The translations under genes and the position numbers were made by a program. 64,000 nt of DNA, taken from NCBI RefSeq assembly GCF_005048205.1, contig NZ_SUMF01000002.1, positions 1-64,000 on the forward strand, written 5' to 3'. The first letter of the stretch is position 1. The number at the start of each line of letters is the position of its first letter. Shown piece after piece: positions 30,093-38,539 of the stretch. This DNA is from Chitiniphilus eburneus. Its GTDB lineage: Bacteria > Pseudomonadota > Gammaproteobacteria > Burkholderiales > Chitinibacteraceae. Under the pieces are notes generated by a model. It made no database searches. It had not been told where the DNA came from and saw only the letters and a list, made by a program, of their open reading frames with translations.

Positions 30093-30911
30093 ATGCGTCA
30101 CTTTTCCATCAGCCCCGTAGAAATGATCCGCAATCTATGGCGGAGCAGGGGGCTAATCAATGCATGTGTGCGGCGTGAGGTGCTAGGCCGCTACCGAGGA
30201 TCATTTCTAGGGTTGTTCTGGTCATTTTTTAATCCGCTATTCATGTTGGTGGTATACACCTTTGTTTTTAGCGTGATATTTAAAGCTCGTTGGGGCAGCG
30301 GGAGCGGGTCGAAAACTGAATTCGCGCTGGTCCTGTTTGCTGGGCTCATCATTTATAACCTCTTCGCAGAATGCGTTAATCGCGCTCCTTCTCTTGTTCT
30401 CTCCAACCCTAATTATGTAAGCAAGGTCATATTTCCTCTGGAGATATTACCCTTTGTTGGCCTGTTATCGGCGCTCTACCATACTGCAATCAGTCTATGC
30501 GTTTGGCTAATTGCATACGTTCTGCTTTTTGGAATTCCTCATGTCACGGTCTTCTATCTGCCTTTAATTGTTTTTCCTTTTTGTCTTCTCATCATGGGCA
30601 TCGGTTGGGCCCTCTCGTCTCTAGGTGTGTTTTTACGAGATGTGTCGCAAGTCATCGGTGTCATTACAACGGTACTTAGTTTTCTCAGCCCTGTTTTTTA
30701 TCCTGTTTCTGCCATACCAGAAGCCTATCGCCATCTTATCTATTTCAACCCCCTTACCTTGATCGTCGAGCAAACACGAGATGCACTCTTTTGGGGAAAA
30801 GCGCCGGACTTAACGATGACCTTAGCTTACTGGATCGCAAGCATGGGCATCGCCTGGCTCGGCTTTGCATGGTTTCAAGCGACAAGAAAGGGCTTTGCGG
30901 ATGTCCTCTGA
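30093..30911 (+). CDS. wzm: Polysaccharide ABC transporter permease Wzm
   Basis: Membrane subunit of the ABC transporter that moves the finished undecaprenyl-linked polysaccharide across the inner membrane. The 272-residue protein belongs to the ABC-2 family: a basic amphipathic N-terminus (REVLGRYRGSFLG, the family signature) followed by about six apolar segments. It overlaps wzt by 11 bases. This transporter class exports chains completed on the cytoplasmic face, so no Wzy polymerase is needed for this operon. The gene is among the most AT-rich of the window. Confidence 0.95.
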   Translation: MRHFSISPVEMIRNLWRSRGLINACVRREVLGRYRGSFLGLFWSFFNPLFMLVVYTFVFSVIFKARWGSGSGSKTEFALVLFAGLIIYNLFAECVNRAPSLVLSNPNYVSKVIFPLEILPFVGLLSALYHTAISLCVWLIAYVLLFGIPHVTVFYLPLIVFPFCLLIMGIGWALSSLGVFLRDVSQVIGVITTVLSFLSPVFYPVSAIPEAYRHLIYFNPLTLIVEQTRDALFWGKAPDLTMTLAYWIASMGIAWLGFAWFQATRKGFADVL

Positions 30912-32295
30912 ACTGGCAATTAAGGCAGTAAATCTCAGTAAGTGCTATCACATATTCGAACAACCTCGTGATCGACTGAAGCAATTCATCTACCCGAGAA
31001 TTCAGGGAGCAATCGGTCAGCCCACGAAACAGTACTATAAAGAGTTCTGGGCACTCGAGAATATCAATTTCGAAGTTGCGAAAGGTGAAGCAGTCGGGAT
31101 CATTGGGCGAAATGGAAGTGGCAAAAGTACATTACTGCAAATTATTACAGGCACACTGACACCCACTTCCGGCTCCGTTGAAACCAAAGGGCGCATAGCA
31201 GCATTGCTGGAGCTGGGGTCTGGCTTCAATCCCGAATTTACAGGGCGTGAGAATGTATATCTAAATGGAAGCCTTCTAGGATTGACAACGGCACAAATCG
31301 ATGAAAAATTCGATGCCATCGCTGGATTTGCTGATATTGGCGCTCACTTGGACCAGCCAATAAAGACATATTCCAGCGGAATGATCGTGCGTCTCGCCTT
31401 TGCTGTCCAAGTGCAAGTCGAACCAGACATTCTTGTGGTCGATGAAGCGCTGGCTGTTGGCGATTGGCTGTTTCAAAAGCGCTGCTTTCAGCGGATCGAG
31501 AAACTTGTCTCCGACGGAACCACCCTCCTCTTCGTGTCTCATGACCAGGAAAGTGTTCGCACCCTGACAAATCGCGCGCTACTCTTGAACCATGGAAAAA
31601 GCCAAGCTTGGGGAACGTCTTCCGATGTGGTACTGGAATACCGTAGGTTGTTACACGAAGAGGAAATGGCCTATTTTAGCTCCTTGATCCCGGAGCCCGC
31701 CAAAGTTGTCCATGAGACTGCGTCAGTCGATGAAAATGAAATTGAACCAAACACGGACATATCTGCAGTAGATAGTCGGGTATCCAACGCCCGATCGAGT
31801 CAGCTGGAATTTGGAGAAGGTCATGTCAGAATCACTGGGGTCCGCGTCCTGGATTGCAATGATCAAGACTGCGCCATTTTCTCCCCGGGAGATACACTTA
31901 AAATTAGAGTACACTGCAAAACCTCGGAACCAGCAAGCAATTTGAATGTGGCAATTAGAATTCGAAACAAGGAAGGGGTAAAGATCTATTCCTGGGGCAC
32001 CCTGAACCAAGATATGTCTATGCAATTTTCCGGAAATTCGGACAAATCCTTCTGGCGCAAGAACATCTCCAAAAATGAAGAATTCTATGTTCAATTTGAA
32101 TGCGATTGCCCATTAGGAATGAATCTATACGAGGTACAAGCCGCCGTTAGTCATGAGGAAACTCCCGACTATTCAAATCAGAGAATCTTACACTGGATCG
32201 ATGAGGCAGCTTTTTTCCAGGTCCTGCTTCGTAAAGATGAGTATTTCTTTGGCGGAATTTGCGATTTGAGAGTGCATGCACAGTGGAGCAACTGA
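30901..32295 (+). CDS. wzt: Polysaccharide ABC transporter ATPase Wzt with C-terminal carbohydrate-binding-type domain
   Basis: ATPase of the polysaccharide exporter. The 464-residue protein has Walker A GRNGSGKST (69-77), the signature YSSGMIVRLAFA and Walker B DILVVDEAL in an N-terminal domain of about 250 residues. After a variable linker comes a beta-rich domain (about 295-464) of the Wzt C-terminal type. In E. coli O8/O9a that domain binds the capped non-reducing end and makes export depend on chain termination; here the same role is inferred. The start is the ATG of MSSELAIKAVNL, overlapping wzm by 11 bases. The next gene is the candidate chain terminator. Confidence 0.95.
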   Translation: MSSELAIKAVNLSKCYHIFEQPRDRLKQFIYPRIQGAIGQPTKQYYKEFWALENINFEVAKGEAVGIIGRNGSGKSTLLQIITGTLTPTSGSVETKGRIAALLELGSGFNPEFTGRENVYLNGSLLGLTTAQIDEKFDAIAGFADIGAHLDQPIKTYSSGMIVRLAFAVQVQVEPDILVVDEALAVGDWLFQKRCFQRIEKLVSDGTTLLFVSHDQESVRTLTNRALLLNHGKSQAWGTSSDVVLEYRRLLHEEEMAYFSSLIPEPAKVVHETASVDENEIEPNTDISAVDSRVSNARSSQLEFGEGHVRITGVRVLDCNDQDCAIFSPGDTLKIRVHCKTSEPASNLNVAIRIRNKEGVKIYSWGTLNQDMSMQFSGNSDKSFWRKNISKNEEFYVQFECDCPLGMNLYEVQAAVSHEETPDYSNQRILHWIDEAAFFQVLLRKDEYFFGGICDLRVHAQWSN

Positions 32296-35200
32296 TTTTG
32301 CTAAATGAAAACAGCCCAAATTACTCCGAAATGTATGACCGCTATTGGAGCAGCCCCGAAAGGGTTGGCGAATCCAGTGCCGACCTTTCCACGGTTTCAG
32401 ATCGTATTGTTGCGCTCTGTGGAATGGGAAACATTCTAGACATTGGATCAGGTGAAGGACGGCTCGTTGAAGCATTGTTGAGACAAGGATTTGATGCGCA
32501 TGGGATTGACGTATCGGAAGAGGTTGTCGCCCGCTCGAACAGCCGAATTCCGGGGCGCTTTCATCATGGCTCAGTATTGGATTTGCCTTTTGAGGACAAT
32601 GCTTACTTCACCGTTGTTTCGACAGATTGCTTAGAACATATCGCTCCCCAAGACATTCCCTCGGCGTTATCGGAAATTCATCGGATATGTCAAAAGAATG
32701 TCCTACTACAAATTGCTACCACTCAAGATCGGGATGGGCATTGGCACCTAACGATTGAAGGACGCGCCTGGTGGGAGCGTCGGTGCCTAGAGGCGGGTTT
32801 TCACAAGCATCCTGGTTATTATCGCCTCAATGACTATGAGTCCCTCAACAGGGATAGCTGGCAAATCTATATTTTTCTGGAAAAAATCCCAAATGCTGTA
32901 GTTGCTAAACATCCCCTGATCGCACTTGAAGCAGAACGCGACCTTCACATGGATATGCTTCGTGAAGTAGGGGAACGTTCCGACGCACATGTTATTCGAT
33001 ATCACTGGGCAGCGAATTACCTCAAACCAGGAGATCGCGTGCTTGATGCTGCATGCGGTTTGGGGTATGGTGGGCACGTACTTCGACATTTGACCGCTGC
33101 CGCGAAAGTAACCGGCATTGATGGCAGCGCCAACTCTATTGAATATGCGAAAGCACTATACGGCTCAGACACCACGCGAGCCGAGTATCTTTGCGGAATG
33201 TTGCCAGAGGCGCTTTCCTCATTTGAAGATGGCTCGTTTGATGTCGTCGTTTCCTTTGAAACGCTGGAACACGTGGAGGATCCCGTTGGCCTACTTAAGG
33301 AATTCTACAGGGTGCTGACTCCCGGAGGGAGAATCATCGTCAGCGTTCCGAATGATTGGAGCGATGAAACCGGAGAGGATCCCAATCCATACCATCTTCA
33401 TGTCTATGATTGGCAGAAGCTGAAAAACCAATTGGGCAATCAGTTCATTCTGGAGAATGCACTCGCACAAACAGCGAGCCGTTGCAAAGTAAAGGCAAAG
33501 AACAACACTTGGGAAGCTCGAGGCAGAGTGCTGCAGCCTGTACCATGGACAGATGAATCGCCTTTGGACTGCGAGTGGTGGCTGATGACCGCCATGAAAT
33601 CGCCATTGGATAACACAATACCCTACGATGAGCGTGTTTTTTCGAATGTTTTGGAGTCAAAGCACCCATCGCTTCAATATAAAAAGTATTTCTCCAATCC
33701 ATGGTTGATGCATTCCATGGTTAATGTTGAATATCGGATAAAGGATCTCATAGCGCTTGGCGATCTGGCCCGAGACGTCATGAAGGCTTATCCGGCCGAC
33801 ACTAATGATTACGCCGCCGCACTATGCGTATCTGCGTATATTTTTTTGCAAAAAACGACAACATTCAACAATGAAGCAAGTACGCTTTTAGCGGAAATAG
33901 GGGCTTTCGCAAAAAGGCAAATCAATTCTCCGATGGCGTTGCGCTGGAAAGTATCGCTGCTATTTGTAAAAGCAAAGATATTCGAAGCATCAGGGCAGTT
34001 GGAGAAAGCACAGCTTACTTACAGAGAGTGCTCGGAAATAGAAGTTGGTGACTTTGGTGTGCATTTAGCTACAAAGACGACGGAAGGCGCTTTTCTTGCA
34101 GGGAAACTTGCATACGGCCTGGGGAATATTGCCGCCGCTCGCGAAGCATGGACGCACGGTATCAATCTTGGCTCAAAACTGTTGGAAGCAAGATTAGAAG
34201 ATATAACCATCAATACCGAGTTCCCCAATTTATTCAATCATGGGGATGGTGTTCGCGAGTATGCGGTTGCCTGGGATAACATTGCGCGATGTGCCAATGG
34301 GCTGCACCTGCTACAACGCGGAACAGTGATTGATCATTTTGTGTTGAATAATTCGCTCCAGACGGAATATGCCGGGGTTACCGTTGATTTGATTTCGGTA
34401 CGAAAAGTGCTTGAGAATCGAACGCATGAACTGGAGTGTTCACGTGCCACGGTAGTGGAACGCACTAACGCCTTGGAACAAGCAAGCCAGGACCTCATTT
34501 CCCGAACAGAGGACTTGGTCAACACCCGTGCAATATTGAAAGAGCGTACGGAAGCGCTCGAACGGGTTAGCCACGACCTGATTTCTCGTACCGAAGAGTT
34601 GGTCAACACCCGGGCAACATTGAAAGAGCGTACTGAAGCGCTCGAACAGGTTAGCCACGACCTGATTTCTCGTACCGAAGAGTTGGTCAACACCCGCGCA
34701 GCATTGAAAGAGCGTACCGATGCCCTCGAACAGGTTAGCGACGACCTGATTTCTCGTACCGAAGAGTTGGTCAACGCCCGCGCAGCATTGAAAGAGCGTA
34801 CCGATGCCCTCGAACAGGTTAGCGGCGACCTGATTTCTCGTACCGAAGAGTTGGTCAACGCCCGTGTAACACCGAAAGAACGTACCGAAGCGCTCGCACA
34901 GGTTAGCGACGACCTGATTTCTCGTACCGAAGAGTTGGTTAAGCTCCGCGCAACACTGAAAGAGCGTACCGAAGCCCTCGAACAGGTTAGCGGCGACCTG
35001 ATTTCTCGTACCGAAGAGTTGGTTAATACCCGCACAACATCGAAAGAGCGTACCGAGGCGCTCGAACAGGTTAGCGACGACCTGATTTCTCGTACCGAAG
35101 AGTTGGTTAAGCTCCGCGCGACACTGAAAGAGCGTACCGAAGCGCTCGAACAGGTTAGCCACGACCTGATTTCTCGTACCGAAGAGCTGGTTAATACCCG

Positions 35201-35477
35201 CGCAACATCGAAAGAGCGTACCGAAGCGCTCGCACAGGTTAGCCACGACCTGATGTCTCGCACCGAAGAGCTGGTTAATGCCCGCACAACATCGAAAGAG
35301 CGTACCGAAGCGCTCGAACAGGTTAGTCAAGACCTGGCTTCTCGCACCGAAGAGTTGGTTAATACCCGTACACTATTGAAAGAACGCACAGAAATGCTCG
35401 AGCAAGTAAGTCGCGATCTGGCTGCGAGCAATGAAGAACTGGCAACTCTTCGCGAAACACTAAAGCCCAACGGTTAA
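32283..35477 (+). CDS. Tandem methyltransferase with long coiled-coil repeat tail; candidate chain terminator and length ruler
   Basis: A 1064-residue protein. The first SAM-dependent methyltransferase domain has LDIGSGEG (51-59) and the second has VLDAACGLGYGG (from 253). Residues about 400-700 are helical with TPR-like stretches and no motif I recognise. Residues 713-1048 are twelve 28-residue repeats with Leu at positions 5, 12, 19 and 26, then a partial unit to the end. I propose it methylates the non-reducing end of the polysaccharide and measures length through the coiled coil, as WbdD does in E. coli O8/O9a; unlike WbdD I see no kinase domain. It follows wzt, whose C-terminal domain would read the cap. 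The start is uncertain: GTG at 32283 is preferred, TTG 32259 or ATG 32331 are possible. Confidence 0.8.
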   Translation: MEQLILLNENSPNYSEMYDRYWSSPERVGESSADLSTVSDRIVALCGMGNILDIGSGEGRLVEALLRQGFDAHGIDVSEEVVARSNSRIPGRFHHGSVLDLPFEDNAYFTVVSTDCLEHIAPQDIPSALSEIHRICQKNVLLQIATTQDRDGHWHLTIEGRAWWERRCLEAGFHKHPGYYRLNDYESLNRDSWQIYIFLEKIPNAVVAKHPLIALEAERDLHMDMLREVGERSDAHVIRYHWAANYLKPGDRVLDAACGLGYGGHVLRHLTAAAKVTGIDGSANSIEYAKALYGSDTTRAEYLCGMLPEALSSFEDGSFDVVVSFETLEHVEDPVGLLKEFYRVLTPGGRIIVSVPNDWSDETGEDPNPYHLHVYDWQKLKNQLGNQFILENALAQTASRCKVKAKNNTWEARGRVLQPVPWTDESPLDCEWWLMTAMKSPLDNTIPYDERVFSNVLESKHPSLQYKKYFSNPWLMHSMVNVEYRIKDLIALGDLARDVMKAYPADTNDYAAALCVSAYIFLQKTTTFNNEASTLLAEIGAFAKRQINSPMALRWKVSLLFVKAKIFEASGQLEKAQLTYRECSEIEVGDFGVHLATKTTEGAFLAGKLAYGLGNIAAAREAWTHGINLGSKLLEARLEDITINTEFPNLFNHGDGVREYAVAWDNIARCANGLHLLQRGTVIDHFVLNNSLQTEYAGVTVDLISVRKVLENRTHELECSRATVVERTNALEQASQDLISRTEDLVNTRAILKERTEALERVSHDLISRTEELVNTRATLKERTEALEQVSHDLISRTEELVNTRAALKERTDALEQVSDDLISRTEELVNARAALKERTDALEQVSGDLISRTEELVNARVTPKERTEALAQVSDDLISRTEELVKLRATLKERTEALEQVSGDLISRTEELVNTRTTSKERTEALEQVSDDLISRTEELVKLRATLKERTEALEQVSHDLISRTEELVNTRATSKERTEALAQVSHDLMSRTEELVNARTTSKERTEALEQVSQDLASRTEELVNTRTLLKERTEMLEQVSRDLAASNEELATLRETLKPNG
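34419..35426 (+). repeat. Twelve tandem 84-bp coding repeats
   Basis: Twelve consecutive units of exactly 84 bases keep one register from 34419 to 35426 and encode the 28-residue coiled-coil unit (RTEELVNTRATLKERTEALE and eight more residues). Each unit is two related 14-residue halves that both start RTE. The central units are nearly identical in DNA (for example GACCTGATTTCTCGTACC recurs), while the first and last are degenerate. A partial thirteenth unit ends the gene. Confidence 0.97.
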
Positions 35478-35597
35478 CCGCCCCAAGAAACAAGGACTTG
35501 GAACCAATCACAATTTACAGTCAAATAACATACTGCAAATACAAGCCATAAATTTTTATTTCTATTTTCCTAAAAATAGGTCTATTTCGAGGTTGAT

Positions 35598-36533
35598 ATG
35601 AATTTTGAAGACAAAATACTTGTCACTGGCGCAAAGGGGCTGGTGGGCTCTGCTCTGGTTGAGCACATGAGAAATGAAGGCTATACGAATATTATTGAGC
35701 TTGGCCGAGAAGACTGTGATTTGGTCGATTCGGTGGCAACAAGAAAGTACTTTGAAGCGCAGCGCCCCGATTATGTATTCCATGCCGCAGCACGCGTTTA
35801 CGGAATCATGGGGAACATGAAGAACAAGGCGCTGTCGTTTTATGACAACGTTATGATCAATACCAATGTAGTCGATGCGGCCAATAGGGTTGGTGTAAAA
35901 AAGATTACCGTCATGGGGACAGGGGCCGTCTACCCGTACCCTTCCCCTGGCCTGCCATTGCAGGAAAACATGATTTTCTTCGGTGAGCCTCATGCTGCCG
36001 AAAATTCATATGCGCACGCCAAACGTGCAATGCTGGCAATGTTGCGTGCATATGAAGAAAGTTATGGCCTCGAGTGGGCCTATGTAGTCTCGTGCAATTT
36101 ATTTGGCCCCCGCGACAAATTCGACGTGGAATTTGGGCATGTTGTGCCATCGCTGATTAAAAAATTCTACGATGCAAAGCGCGCGGGTGGGAAAGTCGTC
36201 GTTTGGGGGGATGGCAGCGCCCAGCGCGATTTCATGTATGTGAAGGATACGGCGCGAGTTGGCCTGGAAATCATGAAAAATATAAATGGGCCAACCAATA
36301 TTGGCAGCGGCACCGTTTATCGGATTAGAGACATTGTCGAGATGATCGCCGAAATTTCCAATATGACTGATCAGGTCGTATGGGATGCCGAAAAGCCGAA
36401 TGGCCAGGATTATAGAGCTTACGACTTATCAAAAATCAACTCCATTGGCTTCAATTGTCAATACTCCATCCGCCAGGGGCTGGAGGAAACATGGGCGTGG
36501 TATTCCGCACAGGCAGCTAGGGCACAGCAATGA
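35598..36533 (+). CDS. NAD-dependent epimerase/reductase, GDP-L-fucose synthase-like
   Basis: A 311-residue extended short-chain dehydrogenase related to GDP-fucose synthase (WcaG). It has the cofactor motif TGAKGLVGSAL, FHAAARVYGIMGN (typical of the GDP-fucose synthase branch) and YAHAKRA with catalytic Tyr and Lys. The Ser of the usual triad region reads MGTGAVYP, a variant. A true GDP-mannose route (ManB/ManC) is absent, but GDP-heptose genes and a GMD-like dehydratase lie downstream, so I infer it reduces, with or without epimerisation, the GDP-4-keto-6-deoxyheptose intermediate, like DmhB or the Campylobacter Mlgh enzymes. It overlaps the next gene by four bases. Confidence 0.75.
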   Translation: MNFEDKILVTGAKGLVGSALVEHMRNEGYTNIIELGREDCDLVDSVATRKYFEAQRPDYVFHAAARVYGIMGNMKNKALSFYDNVMINTNVVDAANRVGVKKITVMGTGAVYPYPSPGLPLQENMIFFGEPHAAENSYAHAKRAMLAMLRAYEESYGLEWAYVVSCNLFGPRDKFDVEFGHVVPSLIKKFYDAKRAGGKVVVWGDGSAQRDFMYVKDTARVGLEIMKNINGPTNIGSGTVYRIRDIVEMIAEISNMTDQVVWDAEKPNGQDYRAYDLSKINSIGFNCQYSIRQGLEETWAWYSAQAARAQQ

Positions 36534-38539
36534 TTGAAAGTGGAAGTCAACCTCGTGTGTTGCTGATTTCGCAATGGCCCGATGTTAAAAACGGCGAATA
36601 TGAGCTGATTGAAAAAATCAAGCAGACCGGCTATAAGATCGTGGTCACAGATTACTTCGGCTTCAATGTCGACACCGGGGAGTGCCTGAATCAAGCCTCG
36701 TTGGCAAACGATTTTGATTTTGCAATCTCTTTTCATTACGACACGCCAAAATTCCTGAATATTCCCACCTTTCTGTGGGTAGCCAACCCACTGGAATTCA
36801 TGCACCTGCGTGGCGACTACAGGACAGTTTTGCTGCATCACCTTCGTGCCTACGATGACTATCTGTACAACGGATCGGATACCCTGAAGGCTCATATTCG
36901 CAATATCGTCGGTAGCGAATGGCGCGAATCCTCCTTGGAAATGTTTCCATCATGCTCCAGTGAGGCAATGCTGCCCCCAAAATCACCGGACTCAATGGGT
37001 ACGGATAAGGCAAGAAAAGTCTTCTATTGCGGTGTTAACTGGGAGCGTGGCACTGATCGCGCCGGCCGCGCGCAGGGCTTACTCGATATTCTGCAGGAGC
37101 AGGACGCCGGCGACTTCTATGGCCCGAACAAACTGGAAGGTATCAGCCCGTGGGAAGGCTTTAAATCATATCGGGGTGAAATTCCTTTTGATGGCGTAAG
37201 CATGGCCCGAATAATGCAGGACTACGGCGCCGTGCTGGCTATTTCCTCTCCAGCACATATGAAATCCCGCACGTCTTCAAGCCGCGTCTTCGAAGGCATT
37301 GCGGCCGGCGTGCCGGTGATCTCCGATAAGAACCCCCATGTCCAGGCCTTGTTTGGCGATCTTGTTTATTATTTCCATGGAGCCACGGAAGCCGAGCGCG
37401 CTGAGTCCATTCTCCACGCATTGCAGCAAATCAATCAAAACCCTGAAGAAGCGCGCGAGAAAGTAGTTAAGGCTCAGGCACTGATGAAGCAACGCTATTG
37501 CTTCGAACCGTGTTTTTCTAGCGCCCTTGCGGCAGTCAAACGGGATGCAAAACGTCGGGCTGATGGTACGCGAAAGCGGCTCGACGTATTCCTATTCCTT
37601 CATGATTCAGAGCAGGACCAGCCATTTACCAATATGCGTCATGTGGTGGAAGCCGCCGCATACGCCGCGCAGCGCAACAATGCAGAGGTTTTCATTAACT
37701 GTTGCAGTGAGGAAGGCGCCGCTGCACCGGCTCAGCCGCTGCCGCCGGATGTGCATTGGAAACCTTGGCAAACGTCAGATATAACCGCGCAGAAGTGGGC
37801 GGGCCTGCGGATGGGGGAAAAGGTCGCTTTACTCACCTCCCACGCTAGCGGCGAATTTGCGGTATTCATGACGCAATTTGATTTTCCCCACTACGATAGC
37901 CTTTCGAAGGCTCTTGATTGGTTCATGAACGATGGGGCGAACAATTCTGGTGGAGTCCATGTCGGTGGCTTTTATGTAGGTGATCTGGCACACAAGGCAC
38001 CACTGGGCACTGTCGGGATTTTGCGTAACAACGCCTCGACTGCTTTATACCGATGGACCCAAAACAGCCTGGCAGAACACCAAACCGGTACGCTCATGTT
38101 TCACCGCAACGCGTATGGTTTGCTGACGGAAGAGAAAATCGGCCGCTTCGATGTTCTTCTACCAATAAGCGTTATTTTGGCGGCAAATAGTCATCAACTC
38201 CCTGTATATCGATCACGCCACGTCCTGCTGCGTGTGCAGCAGGGGCACTTTCATCGACATTACGAAGCGTATCGGAAAGCAACCGAAAAGGGATTCTGGG
38301 CACAGCATTATGAATTGGTGACCAACTACACGCATGAACTCAACGCATTATATGATGTTCACCATGAAGACCCCCTTGCTTGCGAAATCATTGACAAAGT
38401 ATCCGGACATGGCCTTCCCTCCGCCCCCCCGCTGGATCCGGCTGTCCATGCGGTGAATCAGGTAATCGGCCGACTTCGCCCTGTCTATCGTAAGTTCAAA
38501 AAGGCTCGCGATATACTCATGTTTAAGAGAACATCATGA
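36530..38539 (+). CDS. Large two-part glycosyltransferase
   Basis: A 669-residue cytoplasmic protein. The first half (about 1-345) looks like a GT-B glycosyltransferase with a CgeB-like pattern: KVFYCGVNWERGTDR, then SSRVFEGIAAGVPVISD, the nucleotide-sugar-binding part of the C-terminal GT-B lobe. The second half (about 355-640) is a separate domain beginning RLDVFLFLHDSEQ and containing YRSRHVLLRVQQGHF; it lacks a clear DxD and I cannot place it in a family. ATGA overlaps at both ends show coupling with the genes on either side. It probably adds one of the operon's sugars; the donor is unknown. Confidence 0.7.
   Translation: MIESGSQPRVLLISQWPDVKNGEYELIEKIKQTGYKIVVTDYFGFNVDTGECLNQASLANDFDFAISFHYDTPKFLNIPTFLWVANPLEFMHLRGDYRTVLLHHLRAYDDYLYNGSDTLKAHIRNIVGSEWRESSLEMFPSCSSEAMLPPKSPDSMGTDKARKVFYCGVNWERGTDRAGRAQGLLDILQEQDAGDFYGPNKLEGISPWEGFKSYRGEIPFDGVSMARIMQDYGAVLAISSPAHMKSRTSSSRVFEGIAAGVPVISDKNPHVQALFGDLVYYFHGATEAERAESILHALQQINQNPEEAREKVVKAQALMKQRYCFEPCFSSALAAVKRDAKRRADGTRKRLDVFLFLHDSEQDQPFTNMRHVVEAAAYAAQRNNAEVFINCCSEEGAAAPAQPLPPDVHWKPWQTSDITAQKWAGLRMGEKVALLTSHASGEFAVFMTQFDFPHYDSLSKALDWFMNDGANNSGGVHVGGFYVGDLAHKAPLGTVGILRNNASTALYRWTQNSLAEHQTGTLMFHRNAYGLLTEEKIGRFDVLLPISVILAANSHQLPVYRSRHVLLRVQQGHFHRHYEAYRKATEKGFWAQHYELVTNYTHELNALYDVHHEDPLACEIIDKVSGHGLPSAPPLDPAVHAVNQVIGRLRPVYRKFKKARDILMFKRTS

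Noticed and set aside
34334-35330. Repeat-containing open frames antisense to the coiled-coil region
   Set aside because: They are the reverse reading of the 84-bp repeats; the plus-strand frame belongs to a recognisable protein.
34419-35426. CRISPR array
   Set aside because: The units are contiguous with no spacers and translate into a regular heptad coiled coil.
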